Positions 1 through 10,700 are shown, counted from the stretch's first letter. The stretch: 64,000 nt of DNA from Flavivirga spongiicola (GCF_030540825.1 NZ_JAUOEO010000001.1:4539001-4603000); one strand, 5' to 3'. The notes: generated from the sequence alone by a model not told the origin. Translations and numbers: made by a program.

Positions 1-1936
1 AATACAATAGCCCCTTTTCGTCTTTAAAAGCTGCATTTATATGGTACTCTCCAAAAAGCTTTGAGAAACTTTTAAAACTATTTGTATCGTAGTTATAATT
101 AAAAATACCTTGTTTGGTACTAAACCATATTTGGCCATCATTATCTTCTATAATAGACGTTATGGTTTGATATCGAATATTTTCTTTTTTCTCAAAGCGA
201 TTAATTTGCCCCGTCTTTTCATTGTATAAATTAAGTCCCTCTCCTGAGGTTCCTATCCATAGGTTTTCTTTTGAATCTTTTAGAATAGTATTGATATAAT
301 CACTACTAATTGAATTTGGGTTGTTTTCTGAGTATCTAAATTGTTTAGTCTGCTTTGTTTTAGTATTAAATAAATTAACACCGCCTCCAAAAGTTGCTAA
401 CCATAAGGAGTCTCCTTCTTTTTGTATGGAAATGATGTTATTACTGCTTAGAGAAAGCGAGTCTTCCTCTTGCTTTTGAAAGCTATTGAATTCTTTTGTT
501 TTAGTATTTAAGTAATTTAAACCACCTCCCCAAGTTGCAATCCATAAATTATTAGTATCATCTTCAATAACATAACGAACATCATTATAGCTTAGTGATT
601 TAGTGTTTCCTGTTTCGTGTTTATACTGTGTAAAAGCTTCTGTTTTAGGGTTAAAATTAATAAGGCCATTTACAAAAGTCCCTATCCAAAAGGTTTGGTC
701 GCTTCCTTTTTTAATAAATTGAATGTAATCACCTCCAATTGATTTTTTATTATCCTTACTGTAGCGTTTAATACTGGCTTTATCATCCTGTAAAATAGAA
801 AGCCCTTTCCCATCTAAACCTAAAAAACATTGATCTTCATCTTTGTAAATTGATAAAACGGGAGAAGGTGTTTCCCCTCTAAGCGTGCTTGATAAAAAGG
901 TGTAATCATTATTCTCATTTAGAATGTTTACGCCATTCCATGCAGTGCCTATCCATATGTTAGCGTCTCCGTCCTCCATCAAATCATAAATAGCATTACT
1001 AGAGATTGAAGATTCTAATTGAGAATTATAGGTGTAATTGTGTACTTGAGCGCTGTTTTCTAATTTAAAAAGGCCGTTCCCATCAGTACCTATCCAAATA
1101 GTACCATCTTTTGCTTTTTTTACGCAACGCACAATATTAATACGTTCTTTGGCTTTTAACTCCTTTTTTTCAAATTCTAAAGTATTTAAATCAAATATAA
1201 GTAGCCCTTCTCCATTGGTGCCAATTAATATTTTATGGTTGTTCAGGCTTCCTATAGAATGAATAAAATCTGATGAAATATTATTTGATGGTTTTATATA
1301 TTCAAACACTCCTTTTTCGGGAGCAAATTTATTTAAACCACCTCCGTAGGTGCCAATCCATAAATTTCCATTTATATCTTCATAAATACTTCTAACATCA
1401 TTATGATTTATTGTCTGGCTGTTATTAGATTGATGTGCATAAGAAGTAAAGGTGTTTTGATTTTCTTTAAAAACAGATAGACCATTTTTTGTTCCTATCC
1501 ATAGGTTACCTTTAGAGTCTTCAAATATGGTATTTATTTCATTTGAAGCAATAGATTCAGGGCTGTTTATACTACTCTTGTAAGCGGTGAATGTATCTTC
1601 TAAAGCATTATATAAATTTAATCCACCTCCTAATGTACCTATCCAAATACGTGATTTACTATCTAAAAACAGGTCTGAAATATCATTAGCATTAAGACTG
1701 CTGTTTTGCTTATTATAAACTTTTATGTTATGACCATCATAGCGGTTCAACCCATTATTAGTGCCAATCCAAACAAAGCCATTGGTTTCCTTTATAATGC
1801 TACTTACTCTGCCATTAGATAATCCGTTTGATTGATTGATTTTGTTGAATATAGGTTGGGATTGTGAACTAGCAGGAAACGAACCGATTAAAACAACTAG
1901 AAAAAAAAATATTATATTTTTAGAATTTAATTTCAT
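1..1936 (-). CDS. Two-component regulator propeller sensor protein (N-terminal part, cut by window edge)
   Basis: The reading frame is open from an ATG at 1936 down to base 1, giving 645 codons without a stop, so the C-terminus lies outside the window. Residues 1-25 form a signal peptide (KNIIFFFLVVLIGS core). The rest is a string of propeller-blade motifs of the type 'sxxIxxDsxGxLWIGTxxGLNxY', repeated about every 45 residues, which is the periplasmic ligand-sensing region of Bacteroidota hybrid or LytS-type sensor kinases. A kinase or other output domain is expected downstream but cannot be seen. The propeller is of the same general class as the pair at 32.4-38.8 kb but not a close copy. 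It is transcribed away from the debris region that follows its start. Confidence 0.85.
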   Translation of the reverse strand, partial: MKLNSKNIIFFFLVVLIGSFPASSQSQPIFNKINQSNGLSNGRVSSIIKETNGFVWIGTNNGLNRYDGHNIKVYNKQNSSLNANDISDLFLDSKSRIWIGTLGGGLNLYNALEDTFTAYKSSINSPESIASNEINTIFEDSKGNLWIGTKNGLSVFKENQNTFTSYAHQSNNSQTINHNDVRSIYEDINGNLWIGTYGGGLNKFAPEKGVFEYIKPSNNISSDFIHSIGSLNNHKILIGTNGEGLLIFDLNTLEFEKKELKAKERINIVRCVKKAKDGTIWIGTDGNGLFKLENSAQVHNYTYNSQLESSISSNAIYDLMEDGDANIWIGTAWNGVNILNENNDYTFLSSTLRGETPSPVLSIYKDEDQCFLGLDGKGLSILQDDKASIKRYSKDNKKSIGGDYIQFIKKGSDQTFWIGTFVNGLINFNPKTEAFTQYKHETGNTKSLSYNDVRYVIEDDTNNLWIATWGGGLNYLNTKTKEFNSFQKQEEDSLSLSSNNIISIQKEGDSLWLATFGGGVNLFNTKTKQTKQFRYSENNPNSISSDYINTILKDSKENLWIGTSGEGLNLYNEKTGQINRFEKKENIRYQTITSIIEDNDGQIWFSTKQGIFNYNYDTNSFKSFSKLFGEYHINAAFKDEKGLLY

Positions 1937-2667
1937 TGATTATTTAATCATAGAATAAAGGATCTTTATATAAAAATCATTTCTTCTTCAAAAGTAAATA
2001 TAAAGGAATTAAGATTAAAAAGTCTAGAGAAATAAAAGGTTTTTGAAGCCTCTTTATCCTTCTACCAAATTGAATAGTAGTAACGGTTCATAACGTAGTC
2101 CTTTAATTCTATACCTCTGTAAATATGGATACATTACTTTCCCGATACAATATGTAACTTTCCTTGATACACACTACTTTGGAGGTTACGAGGTGTAAAT
2201 ATGGTGTAATACTTTGTTTTCCTTTGATATTATTTTGGGATCTATGTTATAAATACTTTTTAGTAAAAATGCGAGATCATTACCGAAATCTGGTAATTTT
2301 ATCGAAACTTTACTAAAGTTGATACGACTTTTTTTTACCTAACACATGAAGGATATTCTCTTGCATCGATAGCTTAATAAAAGCTTGCTCTTATTTTGAT
2401 TCGCTAAACTTCACCTTCATTGACTTTTATATTCCACTTTATATTTTGAAGTCGGTGTTTCACTTCTAATAATGTTTTTAACACATCCTCCTCTTTAAGT
2501 AATTCTCCATAAAACAAATCCCAAATTTATATATGTTCCATTTAAGATATGTCAACTTTTTTGCTTAAAATACTTGACGTATCAAGTAGGCTTAAAATGA
2601 ATGACACTAAAGAAAAGAACAATTCAAAAAATTTAAATTGCACGTCATCAAAACAAAACGACTATTT
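1937..2667. other. Gene-poor spacer, probable relic region
   Basis: No intact gene is visible. A minus-strand frame without a usable start at 2404-2526 reads IWDLFYGELLKEEDVLK... and ends in NEGEV; its composition looks protein-coding, so it may be the tail of a lost gene. A short perfect palindrome (ACTTGA-CGTA-TCAAGT) lies at 2572-2587. The rest is AT-rich sequence with stops in all frames. The position next to an integrase remnant and a decayed AbiE system suggests old mobile DNA (inference). Confidence 0.5.
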
Positions 2668-2720
2668 TGTTCAGTTAATGATTATGTTCATGTAACATGA
2701 ACATAATCATTAACTGAACA
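2668..2720. repeat. 53-bp perfect inverted repeat
   Basis: Two 26-bp arms, 2668-2693 and 2695-2720, are exact reverse complements separated by the single base 2694. The left arm begins TGTTCAGTTAATGATTATG. There is no T-run on either side, so it does not look like a simple rho-independent terminator. It lies about 50 bp upstream of the integrase remnant; a role as a recombination site, an operator or the scar of an excised element is possible, but the sequence does not decide. Confidence 0.85.
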
Positions 2721-2772
2721 GTGCTTTAATAAAATCTTATCGTAACCTGTATTAATCCTATGACAAATAAAT

Positions 2773-2945
2773 ATGAGTATGCACATTGCCCGACACAGTT
2801 TTGGAAATATTTCGGGCGATAAAATCTCTATTCAGATGCTACAAAATTATATCGACATTCTTCCGTTACTGCAACTATAAAGTACCGAGCCAACTTTATT
2901 CATAAGGATGTTGATTCGGCTTTGGATAAAGTTATTAATTTCTAA
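2773..2945 (+). pseudogene. Tyrosine recombinase (site-specific integrase) C-terminal remnant, frameshifted
   Basis: The first frame reads MSMHIARHSFGNISGDKIS and the second, from about 2846, reads KLYRHSSVTATIKYRANF through to SALDKVINF and a stop at 2945. Together these form the C-terminal catalytic box of a Bacteroidota tyrosine recombinase: the HxxR motif is HIAR, and the later LYRHSSVTAT segment normally leads to the nucleophile tyrosine (here IKYRANF). The shift is explained by one missing A in an A-run near 2844. The N-terminal and core domains are absent: an in-frame TGA lies at 2761-2763. It is therefore a non-functional relic of an integrative element and explains the mobile flavour of 2-4.6 kb. 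Confidence 0.8.
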
Positions 2946-2959
2946 TAAACGTATTATTC

Positions 2960-3745
2960 TTATTCCAGCAGCTTTTTTAGGGCAGTATGGAATGTATTAA
3001 ACTTCTCTAAATTGTTTGCCTTAAGTTTTGTGAGATTCTGCAATTTCCATTGTACGGCTGGAAATCTTTCAAAATCATAAATACTCCAATCTGGTGTTAC
3101 GTTGCTGAAACTTATTAAAAACTCCTTGTCTTTAGTTGTTAAACTTTGCTGTATGGTATCAATCAATGTTGCCCTAGTTTTTTCGAAGTTTTCGTAGGTG
3201 AAAGGGTCAGAACTCATACCATCAAATTGATTGACCATTGCTTCTCTTTGGTCAATTAAGTTAGGTTGCAACATTTCGTTTAAAGGTCTAATGCTGCGCA
3301 AACTTTACCGCCATATAATTGACCCATCGACACTACGAAAATTGAACAAAATGCATCATATTCTTCTTGAGCTTTATCGCATAATGGCAGTTCGACAAGT
3401 TCATCCAATATACCTCTGTTTATTTGATTTACTTCCAATTTTATCTGCGCTTTGGGTGTTGTAATTTGTAGTTTTAAAACCTTTTCCTTTAGTGTAATTT
3501 CTGCATCAAGCAAAATTTTATCAAGATTGCCTTTTATGTTATCCAAAGCTGCAATAATTTTTTTGAAGAGACGTATCTCTGTCTTCTATTGGAATATAGG
3601 TCAAATCAATATCTACAGACAATCTAGGCATATCCCGAATAAACAAGTTAATGGCTGTACCTCCGTGTAGCGCGAAACATTTTTCTTTTGCTACCTCTGG
3701 CAATACTTGTAATAATAGGGCGACTTGATTTTTATAATTACTCAT
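2960..3745 (-). pseudogene. AbiEii-type nucleotidyltransferase toxin, frameshifted and internally deleted
   Basis: Three consecutive frames together spell one protein. The first (3745-3539) carries the nucleotidyltransferase signature GGTAINLFIRDMPRLSVDID, with the DID acidic pair, and ends in a premature stop after an extra A in the seven-A run near 3557. Removing one A continues the frame as QKIIAALDNIKGNL into the second piece (3546-3280). That ends at GGKVCAALD, where family members normally continue RQHPRDLFD; here about 30 residues are missing and the frame jumps to RPLNEMLQPN in the third piece (3301-2960). The toxin partner of the AbiE type IV toxin-antitoxin system is thus broken by two independent lesions. 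Its start overlaps the antitoxin stop by 8 bases, the usual translational coupling. Confidence 0.85.
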
Positions 3746-4547
3746 ATTCTGCTAGTTCTTTTGGGACAGTGATGCCATATTCAGCGATGTAAACGCCATT
3801 TTTTACTAGAGAACGTTTTCCTTTTCCAGTATCAATTTTTTCTGCATCTATGTACTTAAACCAATTGTGATTTGATTTTTCAGCCATATATAAAAAAAGC
3901 CGTTTTACTTTTATAGAGGTGCATTGCTCCAAAAGTTCTTGAACTTGTTTTGGTCTAAGGTTATTAAGCCCTTCCATTATTTCATAACACTCTACGAGTT
4001 TTTGTTTTTTTGGTGCCATATATAAGCATTCCAATAACGCTCTCACGGGATTAGATATTTGTAAACCAAAGTTGCTCTGTTCTAAAGTCTGCAATCCAGC
4101 TTTAGAAGGTAGAAAGGAAGTGCTAAAATAACTTACTTTCACACCCCAATCATACTTAGTGAACCACGCAGGTAACTTTTCTTTACTGCCACCACACAAT
4201 ATGATTTGTTGTGTTGATAGTTCCAAATAATGTGCTTTTCCTAATAAAGACAAGGCTGTTTTACCTCCTATATGAACGCCCAATTGAGATTGTTTTTGTA
4301 ATGCATATATAGCACCTTCATACGTTGGTTCTTCTCCCACACGCATCCAAGCACCTGTTCCTATTGAATAAAGCCAATTACTCTTCTTGTAGCGATTTAA
4401 CAACTGCGTGGAAAAACCATTTTCTGTTAACCACGAGCTTAAATATACAACTCCAGAAGGTTGAGAATTTAATAATCGGTTTATTTTTTGTCTAAGTAAA
4501 TGCAACAACTCCCACTGAAAAATGGTTGACTTATATATACAAATCAA
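3738..4547 (-). CDS. AbiEi-family antitoxin (type IV toxin-antitoxin system)
   Basis: 269-residue frame. The N-terminal part (QKINRLLNSQPSGVVYLSSW, then RYKKSNWLYSIGTGAW) is the winged-helix antitoxin domain typical of AbiEi; the middle (GGKTALSLLGKAHY) and the C-terminal domain also fit the family. In this family the antitoxin represses its own operon and counteracts the AbiEii nucleotidyltransferase without forming a stable complex. Here the antitoxin is open while the toxin directly downstream is broken. The ATG at 4547 sits inside an inverted repeat that could be the operator, so the true start may be further in; no other ATG occurs before QKINR, but TTG codons do. Confidence 0.85.
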   Translation of the reverse strand: MICIYKSTIFQWELLHLLRQKINRLLNSQPSGVVYLSSWLTENGFSTQLLNRYKKSNWLYSIGTGAWMRVGEEPTYEGAIYALQKQSQLGVHIGGKTALSLLGKAHYLELSTQQIILCGGSKEKLPAWFTKYDWGVKVSYFSTSFLPSKAGLQTLEQSNFGLQISNPVRALLECLYMAPKKQKLVECYEIMEGLNNLRPKQVQELLEQCTSIKVKRLFLYMAEKSNHNWFKYIDAEKIDTGKGKRSLVKNGVYIAEYGITVPKELAEYE

Positions 4548-4554
4548 CCATTTT
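4519..4554. promoter_or_regulatory. Inverted repeat at the abiEi start, candidate operator
   Basis: Arms AAAATGGTTGA (4519-4529) and TCAACCATTTT (4544-4554) are perfect reverse complements around an AT-only core containing TATATATA. AbiEi proteins are known to bind inverted repeats in their own promoter, so this is the natural candidate site (inference). It overlaps the first codons of the annotated frame. Confidence 0.5.
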
Positions 4555-4607
4555 AAAAACTAAAAAAACGAACTCAAAAATAATAACACTTAAATTCTTC
4601 AAATCAT

Positions 4608-6290
4608 TTAATTAATTGGAGTAACGGGAAATTTACCCTTAGCTTCAATTTTTCCGGTAAGTAAGTTAACAACTGCTTTTACATTAGATATGTTAGACCC
4701 TATTGCACATATGTAAGCATCAGGTTTAACTAAGTTTGCATCATAGGGGTCTTTTAAAGCCACATTAATAATAGTAGTTCCCACATTTTCTTCTTGTAAT
4801 TTAGATAGACGTCTACGTTGTTCTTTAAGATCCAAAGACTTTCCTGGCAACGGATAATTTTCACTCACAGCTATAATTATATTTTCGCTTGGAATTTCTT
4901 TATCATCAAAATTGTATTCCTTTACATCAAAATTCTCTGCTTTCATTTCTATAACAAAATCGCTGTAAGCATTAGCATAATTAGGTCCTATTCCTTCTGC
5001 AATTTTAATAATTTCGTCAACATTTTCTTTAGCCAATTTTACAATTGACACCTTACTATCCTTTGATAAAGGAATGGATTGTTTGTTATCGTAAGCAACA
5101 GTCATAGCAGCCTCAGCACAAGAAAGCGCTATTTGTTTGTTTTCAACATTTCCTATAATTTCTTTAGCTTTAATAGGATCTACAGGGAGTTTTTCAGCCA
5201 ATTTATAACGCTTTTTTAAACTTAATAACCTGTTATATGCTTCATCAATTCTTGACATAGGAATTCTACCATCAATAACTGCTTGCTCTACCACATCCAG
5301 CATTCTATTTTGCGATTTTATATAATCCCCTACATCTTCTCCATATCTTTCTTCTGCTAGCATAATCATATCTGCTCCAGCTAAAATTGCCAAAATTGCT
5401 GCTTCAGCCGGATCGTAATTTTTTTGAATGGCTTGCATATTAAATGAGTCTGTTATTATTACTCCATTAAAACCAAGCTTTTCTCTCAAATAATTATTAA
5501 GTATTATTGGTGAAAGCGTTGCAGGGTTTTCTTTATCAATAGCATCGTATATTATATGGGCCGTCATTACAATATCTGCTCCAGATTCAACAGCCGTTTT
5601 AAATGGTAATAGGTCAACAGATTCAATTTCCTTAAGTGATCTCGAGACCTTTGGAATTCCGCTATGTGAATCGGTTGCAGTATTTCCATGCCCTGGAAAA
5701 TGTTTTGCGGTAGCAATTGTTCCATTTTCATGAAGGCCTTCAATTGCAGCTTTTACTCTATCAGACACATCTGAAGCATTTTCCCCAAATGAACGTGTTC
5801 CAATAATTGGGTTTAGAGCATTAGAATTTACATCTGCAACAGGCGATAAGTTACAAAATACGCCAACGGCAGATAATTCTTTTGAAAATACAGAATACAT
5901 TTTACGAGTATTAATCGGATCTGATGCTCCTAACGCCATGTTTCCTGGCCCCGTAGACGAATAAGGTACCATAACTCCCCATGCACCTTCTTGATCCGCG
6001 GCAGTTAAAAGTGGTGTTTTTGATATACCCTCTAAAGCTGCCTTTTGCAAACTATTTAATAAAACGGCTGTCGCTTCTGGCTCACCAAGGTTATCATTAC
6101 TTAAATAGAGTCCACCAATACCTCTTTCTTTTATTAAAGGAAGCACAACATTAATATCGTTACCTGAAAAGGCTAATAAAAATAATTGCCCCACCTTTTT
6201 TCTAACTTCTTCCTTTTGCGGCTTATTATTACAGCTTACTATTACTAGCGATATTGTAATAAGCAAAAAAACTTTAATAAGGTTTTTCAT
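4608..6290 (-). CDS. Glycoside hydrolase family 3 lipoprotein, beta-N-acetylhexosaminidase (NagZ-like)
   Basis: 560 residues. The leader MKNLIKVFLLITISLVIVSC ends in a lipobox cysteine (C20), so it is a lipoprotein. The GH3 barrel carries KHFPGHG at residues 196-202 followed by D207-S-H209; this Asp-His dyad acts as general acid/base in NagZ-type N-acetylglucosaminidases and is absent from ordinary GH3 beta-glucosidases. The likely nucleophile is D281 in ITDSFNMQAI. A C-terminal GH3 alpha/beta sandwich region follows (to residue 560). It should remove terminal GlcNAc-type sugars from glycans brought in or bound by the SusCD pair just upstream. Last gene of the operon that begins with the sigma factor at 13041; a 139-bp gap separates it from susD. 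Confidence 0.88.
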   Translation of the reverse strand: MKNLIKVFLLITISLVIVSCNNKPQKEEVRKKVGQLFLLAFSGNDINVVLPLIKERGIGGLYLSNDNLGEPEATAVLLNSLQKAALEGISKTPLLTAADQEGAWGVMVPYSSTGPGNMALGASDPINTRKMYSVFSKELSAVGVFCNLSPVADVNSNALNPIIGTRSFGENASDVSDRVKAAIEGLHENGTIATAKHFPGHGNTATDSHSGIPKVSRSLKEIESVDLLPFKTAVESGADIVMTAHIIYDAIDKENPATLSPIILNNYLREKLGFNGVIITDSFNMQAIQKNYDPAEAAILAILAGADMIMLAEERYGEDVGDYIKSQNRMLDVVEQAVIDGRIPMSRIDEAYNRLLSLKKRYKLAEKLPVDPIKAKEIIGNVENKQIALSCAEAAMTVAYDNKQSIPLSKDSKVSIVKLAKENVDEIIKIAEGIGPNYANAYSDFVIEMKAENFDVKEYNFDDKEIPSENIIIAVSENYPLPGKSLDLKEQRRRLSKLQEENVGTTIINVALKDPYDANLVKPDAYICAIGSNISNVKAVVNLLTGKIEAKGKFPVTPIN

Positions 6291-6429
6291 CTTTTTATAT
6301 TTATTGTTTTTTTTTTACTTACTGTTCTTTATTGATAATTAAACTCATTATTTTTTAAACGAGTTTAGATTTTAACAGACAATGGTCCATTGCCTGTTAA
6401 ATAATCTAAGACAATTTTATATAGCTTAA

Positions 6430-7758
6430 TTATAAATTAGGGTCAGCTGGCGTATTAGAATTGTTAACTCTTTCAGAAGACGGATAAGGATAAAAATTCC
6501 TACTCCGTTCAGTAGAAAAATCACCGTCTGTTGTTGGCCCTTCTCTGTTAAACCTTCTACTATCTTCTAAACTCAATCCTGTTAAATGTAATTCTATCCT
6601 TCTGTTCTTATAAATTTCATTTAATAATTCAGTTTCTGTAACACCACCAGTATAAGCTGGTAGGTTTGCGCCAACACCAAAAGCATCAGATGCTCCTGTT
6701 TTTGTTCTAATAGCATCTATATCGCTAACGGCATTAACAGTTTGAGCCAATCTCGCATAAGCTTCAGCTCTATTTAATAAGACCTCTCCTGGTAAATAAA
6801 CAGGAATACTTGCTGTAGGTGAGTTAAAGAATGGTGCATTTGTACCATTTAAAACTGGTAATCCGCTTAAACTGGTAGAAGCATCGCTCGTTAAATAAAA
6901 CGGTATTCTCTCATCTCCAGCTTCAGGCAATAAACTTGCAGGTAAACCAAAATCTACACGTGGTGCATAGAACAATACTTCGCCTGGTCTTAACATCCCT
7001 ACATACATCGGATTTTGATTTTGATCATCGTAATTAAATACAGAGGTAGAGTTTAGATCCACATTGTTTGCTGCATTAATAACTTCTTGATAATTACCTA
7101 GCATTAAATTATATCTTGATAAATAGGCATAAATACTATTTTCTAAATCAATATTCTGACCTAATAGATTTATGAACTCTTCTGATGGAGGTGTGCTTGA
7201 TAGTTGTTGAAGTGCCGCTTCAAGTAAATTAACAGCTTCCTGAAGTGCTACAGTTCTATTTACGAACTGAGCATCATTGTTTCTAGAATTAACTAATGGC
7301 GCTTCTTCCCAACTTTGCACAATCGTACCTAAAGTAATGGCTCTAAAAAAATTACCCCATGCCATTAACCCAGAGATTGTACCAGCAGGAGCTATTGTTT
7401 CTGGGGCAGTTTCCAATAATGTCTCTGCCATTCCTTTTACACGCGTTAAAGAAGAGAATAAGTCTATAACTCTTAAGTTTGTTCCTAGAAGTCCTGTTCC
7501 TCCTTTTTCCAATTCTTGATTAGCCACATTAGTTAATACTAAAGAAACTTCACGAGATGACATTGCGGGCACAAATACTGCAAAATCTAATGCTTTAACT
7601 GAATATTGTTGCTGAATTCCTATGGCTAATGCAATAAGAGCATCTTTATTATTTAACTCATCCTCACCAGCTGCATTAGGATTAGAATAATCTAAACTAC
7701 ATCCTATAGTAAGTAATAAGAATGTAAACAAAACTATTTTATATATTATATTTTTCAT
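6430..7758 (-). CDS. SusD/RagB-family nutrient-binding outer-membrane lipoprotein
   Basis: 442 residues with leader MKNIIYKIVLFTFLLLTIGC, lipobox cysteine at 20. The C-terminal third contains the SusD signature region (LPGEVLLNRAEAYARLAQ, IRTKTGASDAFGVG, YKNRRIELHLTGLSLEDSRR). SusD proteins cap the SusC transporter on the cell surface and bind the substrate. It follows susC after 24 bases and precedes the GH3 gene, the classic polysaccharide-utilisation order. It is shorter than many SusD proteins and not closely similar to the second SusD at 24685, implying a different ligand. Confidence 0.92.
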   Translation of the reverse strand: MKNIIYKIVLFTFLLLTIGCSLDYSNPNAAGEDELNNKDALIALAIGIQQQYSVKALDFAVFVPAMSSREVSLVLTNVANQELEKGGTGLLGTNLRVIDLFSSLTRVKGMAETLLETAPETIAPAGTISGLMAWGNFFRAITLGTIVQSWEEAPLVNSRNNDAQFVNRTVALQEAVNLLEAALQQLSSTPPSEEFINLLGQNIDLENSIYAYLSRYNLMLGNYQEVINAANNVDLNSTSVFNYDDQNQNPMYVGMLRPGEVLFYAPRVDFGLPASLLPEAGDERIPFYLTSDASTSLSGLPVLNGTNAPFFNSPTASIPVYLPGEVLLNRAEAYARLAQTVNAVSDIDAIRTKTGASDAFGVGANLPAYTGGVTETELLNEIYKNRRIELHLTGLSLEDSRRFNREGPTTDGDFSTERSRNFYPYPSSERVNNSNTPADPNL

Positions 7759-7782
7759 TTTAGTATCTTTTAAAATTTCGAA

Positions 7783-10700
7783 TTAAAAATTAACATTTAC
7801 ACCTAATTCTATAGTTCTTGGTATTGGAACTTCGTTAAAATCCATTCCTCTAAAACCGTTTCTCTGTCCAAAAGAACTCACTTCTGGATCCCATCCGCTA
7901 TAGTCATCGATTGAAAACAAATTTCTACCCGTTAGCGTTACAGTTATATTGTCAATATTCTCAGATTTTAAATTAAAGTTATAAGCAAGAGATAACTCAC
8001 GAAGCTTCACAAAAGAGCCATCTTCTACATACCTTTCAAATGTTTGAAATGTTGCTCCATTATAACCTCGTGGCAGTTCTCCTCTTATTTCTTGAGCATC
8101 TCTACGTCCGCCTCCAAAAAGATCGGTAAAACTATTTAGTCTATCTGTCCAGTTAAACACATCAAATCCCATAACGGCATCAAACTGAGTTCTTAATCTC
8201 CAATTCTTATATCTAATTTCGTTAATTAAAGAACCTGTCCATTCAGGGTTTGGATCACCAATAATCCTTTTATCCGTTGAGGTAATTGGTAAACCGCCAG
8301 CATCTGTTGAAATAGCACCATTCGCATCTCTTATAAAATAAGTTCCCGAGAAAACACCAATAGCCTCACCGTTTTGAGCAACTACAGCTTGATCAAAAAT
8401 GTCCGGTAATATTAATTGACCTCCTTCAATATCATTTACTTCATTCTTGTTTTTACTATAAATTGCAGTTACATCCCAAGAAAAATCTTTTGTTCTAGCA
8501 ATTTGTCCTTTTAAAAGAATTTCAAAACCTTTATTTGTTAACGTACCAACATTTTCAAGTCTTCTAGAAAATCCTGTTGAAGGAGCAAGTACACGACTAA
8601 GTAATAAATCTTCTACCTTCACATCAAACCATGAAAACTCAATTCCCAGTCTACCATCAAAAGTACTTGCATCAAACCCTATCTCAATTTCTTTCTGACG
8701 TTCTGGTTTAATATCCAAATTACCCGATTGCGCATCTGGTGCAAATCCTGTTTGTCCTCCTATGGGTACAGGGTTATAATTTGTTAATTTATCAAATGCT
8801 GATAATGCCGTAAGATTTCCAGCTTCTCCGTAAGAAGATCTTAATTTAAATACATTGAAAACTTTACCTAAACTTTTCTTCCAAAACGCTTCATCAGACA
8901 ATAAGTATGAAAAACTTGCCTTTGGATAAAATTGAGTTCTTTCGTTTACTCCAAAAGTTGAAGCTTGATCTAATCTTACTGCTCCTGTTAAGAAAAATCT
9001 ATCAGAAAAATTAAGCGTTTGCTGAAAATACCCACCTCTTATAGATCTTTCGGATCTTAAATCTGTTCGAGCTATAATACTCCCTCCTGTTGTTGATTGT
9101 ATAGAAGGGGACAATCTATCTGCCGTATTGGATAAAATTGTTGTTCTTTCATATTGTTGCGTAAAACCTAAACTACTTACAGATTTAATGTTTTCTGTTA
9201 AGTCTAATGAATATTGGATATTTAAATCATTATTTAATAACAACGAAGTTTTTTCTGCAGTTCTACTCCACCCTGTTACTTTAGGAAGTATTCCAACAGG
9301 TATAAATGCAGTAGCTCTTGATGAACTACCATCATAACCTAGAATATATTCTAAGTTTAAATTTTCACTTAATGAAGCTTCTAATCTTAAACTCCCGATA
9401 AACCTATTTGTTTTTTGTCTAAAATCATAATTTTCAATTGCTGCGACTGGGTTTGCAGCTAAAGTAAATCCTAGATTATTAATGTAGCTACCATCTGGTT
9501 GTCTATCTGGGTCATAATTAGTATTAAGAAAAGCAAAACCAGTTAAGACCCCAAAAAACTCCCCTGGAGCTAACATACCTCCATTTGGCAATTCTTTACT
9601 ATCACTTATTGAATAATGAGTGCTTACTGATGCTTTTAGCCAATCATTAATTTTTTCATCAACATTAGCTCTCAAAGTGTACCTTTTAAAATCGGTGTTT
9701 TTAATAATTCCACCATTTTTAGAAAAAGAACCAGAAGTATAAAATTGCGTATTATCATCACCACCGCTTATAGATATATTATTATTTGTTCCATAAGCAT
9801 CTCTAAAGATTCTATCTTGCATTCTAAACCTTTCAACAGGAACCAATACACTACTCCCTGGAGCTTCAAATTGAAATGGTTCTTGGTTTTCTTCAATTTG
9901 CTTTCTTAGTTGATTAACTTTAATACTTGATGAAAAAGATATTTTAGTTTCTCCTGAAGCTCCTCTTTTTGTAAAAATCTGAACAACACCATTACTTGCT
10001 CTTGAGCCATAAATTGCGGCGGCAGCAGCTCCTTTTATAATTTCTATTCGATCAATATCATTAGTATTTAAATCGACCAAACGATTCTGCGCGTACCCTC
10101 CTAATGGTAATAATTCTGTTGAAGAGTTATCTACAATGACACCATCGAGTACATAAAGTGGATCTGAGCTTCCAAAAACTGTACTTGCTCCTCTAAGTGT
10201 TACAGAAACACCCCCTGCTGGATTACCAGAATTTTGATTTACTAAAGCACCTGGTAATTTACCAGATAAAGCTGCGGTAACATCTTGCGAACCTGAACTC
10301 TTAATAGCGCTACTCTTTATAGATGAAATGGCATTCCCCAACTGTCTTTTTTTTGTTAAAACAGAAGTTCCAGTTATTACCAATTCATCAAGTTGTAAAA
10401 TATCTTCTTGCATCGATACCTTAATGGATCCTATATTCGCATTGGTTAGAACCATTTCTTTGGTTAAAAATCCAACGTAAGAGAAAACTAAAACATCAGA
10501 CACCGCTGCTTCTATACTAAATTTTCCGTCAAAATCTGTAGTTGCGCCAATAGACTTTCCTTTTATTAATATAGTTGCTCCTGGTAGAGGTTGACTAAAA
10601 TTATCAGTAACAAGTCCATTTACCAGCTTTTGTTGAATTTCCTCGCGAGTAGGGTTTGAATTAATAATAGCTTTTTCTTCCTTAATAATTATAGTGTTAT

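Noticed and set aside
3231..3670. Plus-strand frames of 72-77 codons across the AbiEii remnant
   Set aside because: Antisense shadows; the minus strand carries the recognisable nucleotidyltransferase sequence.
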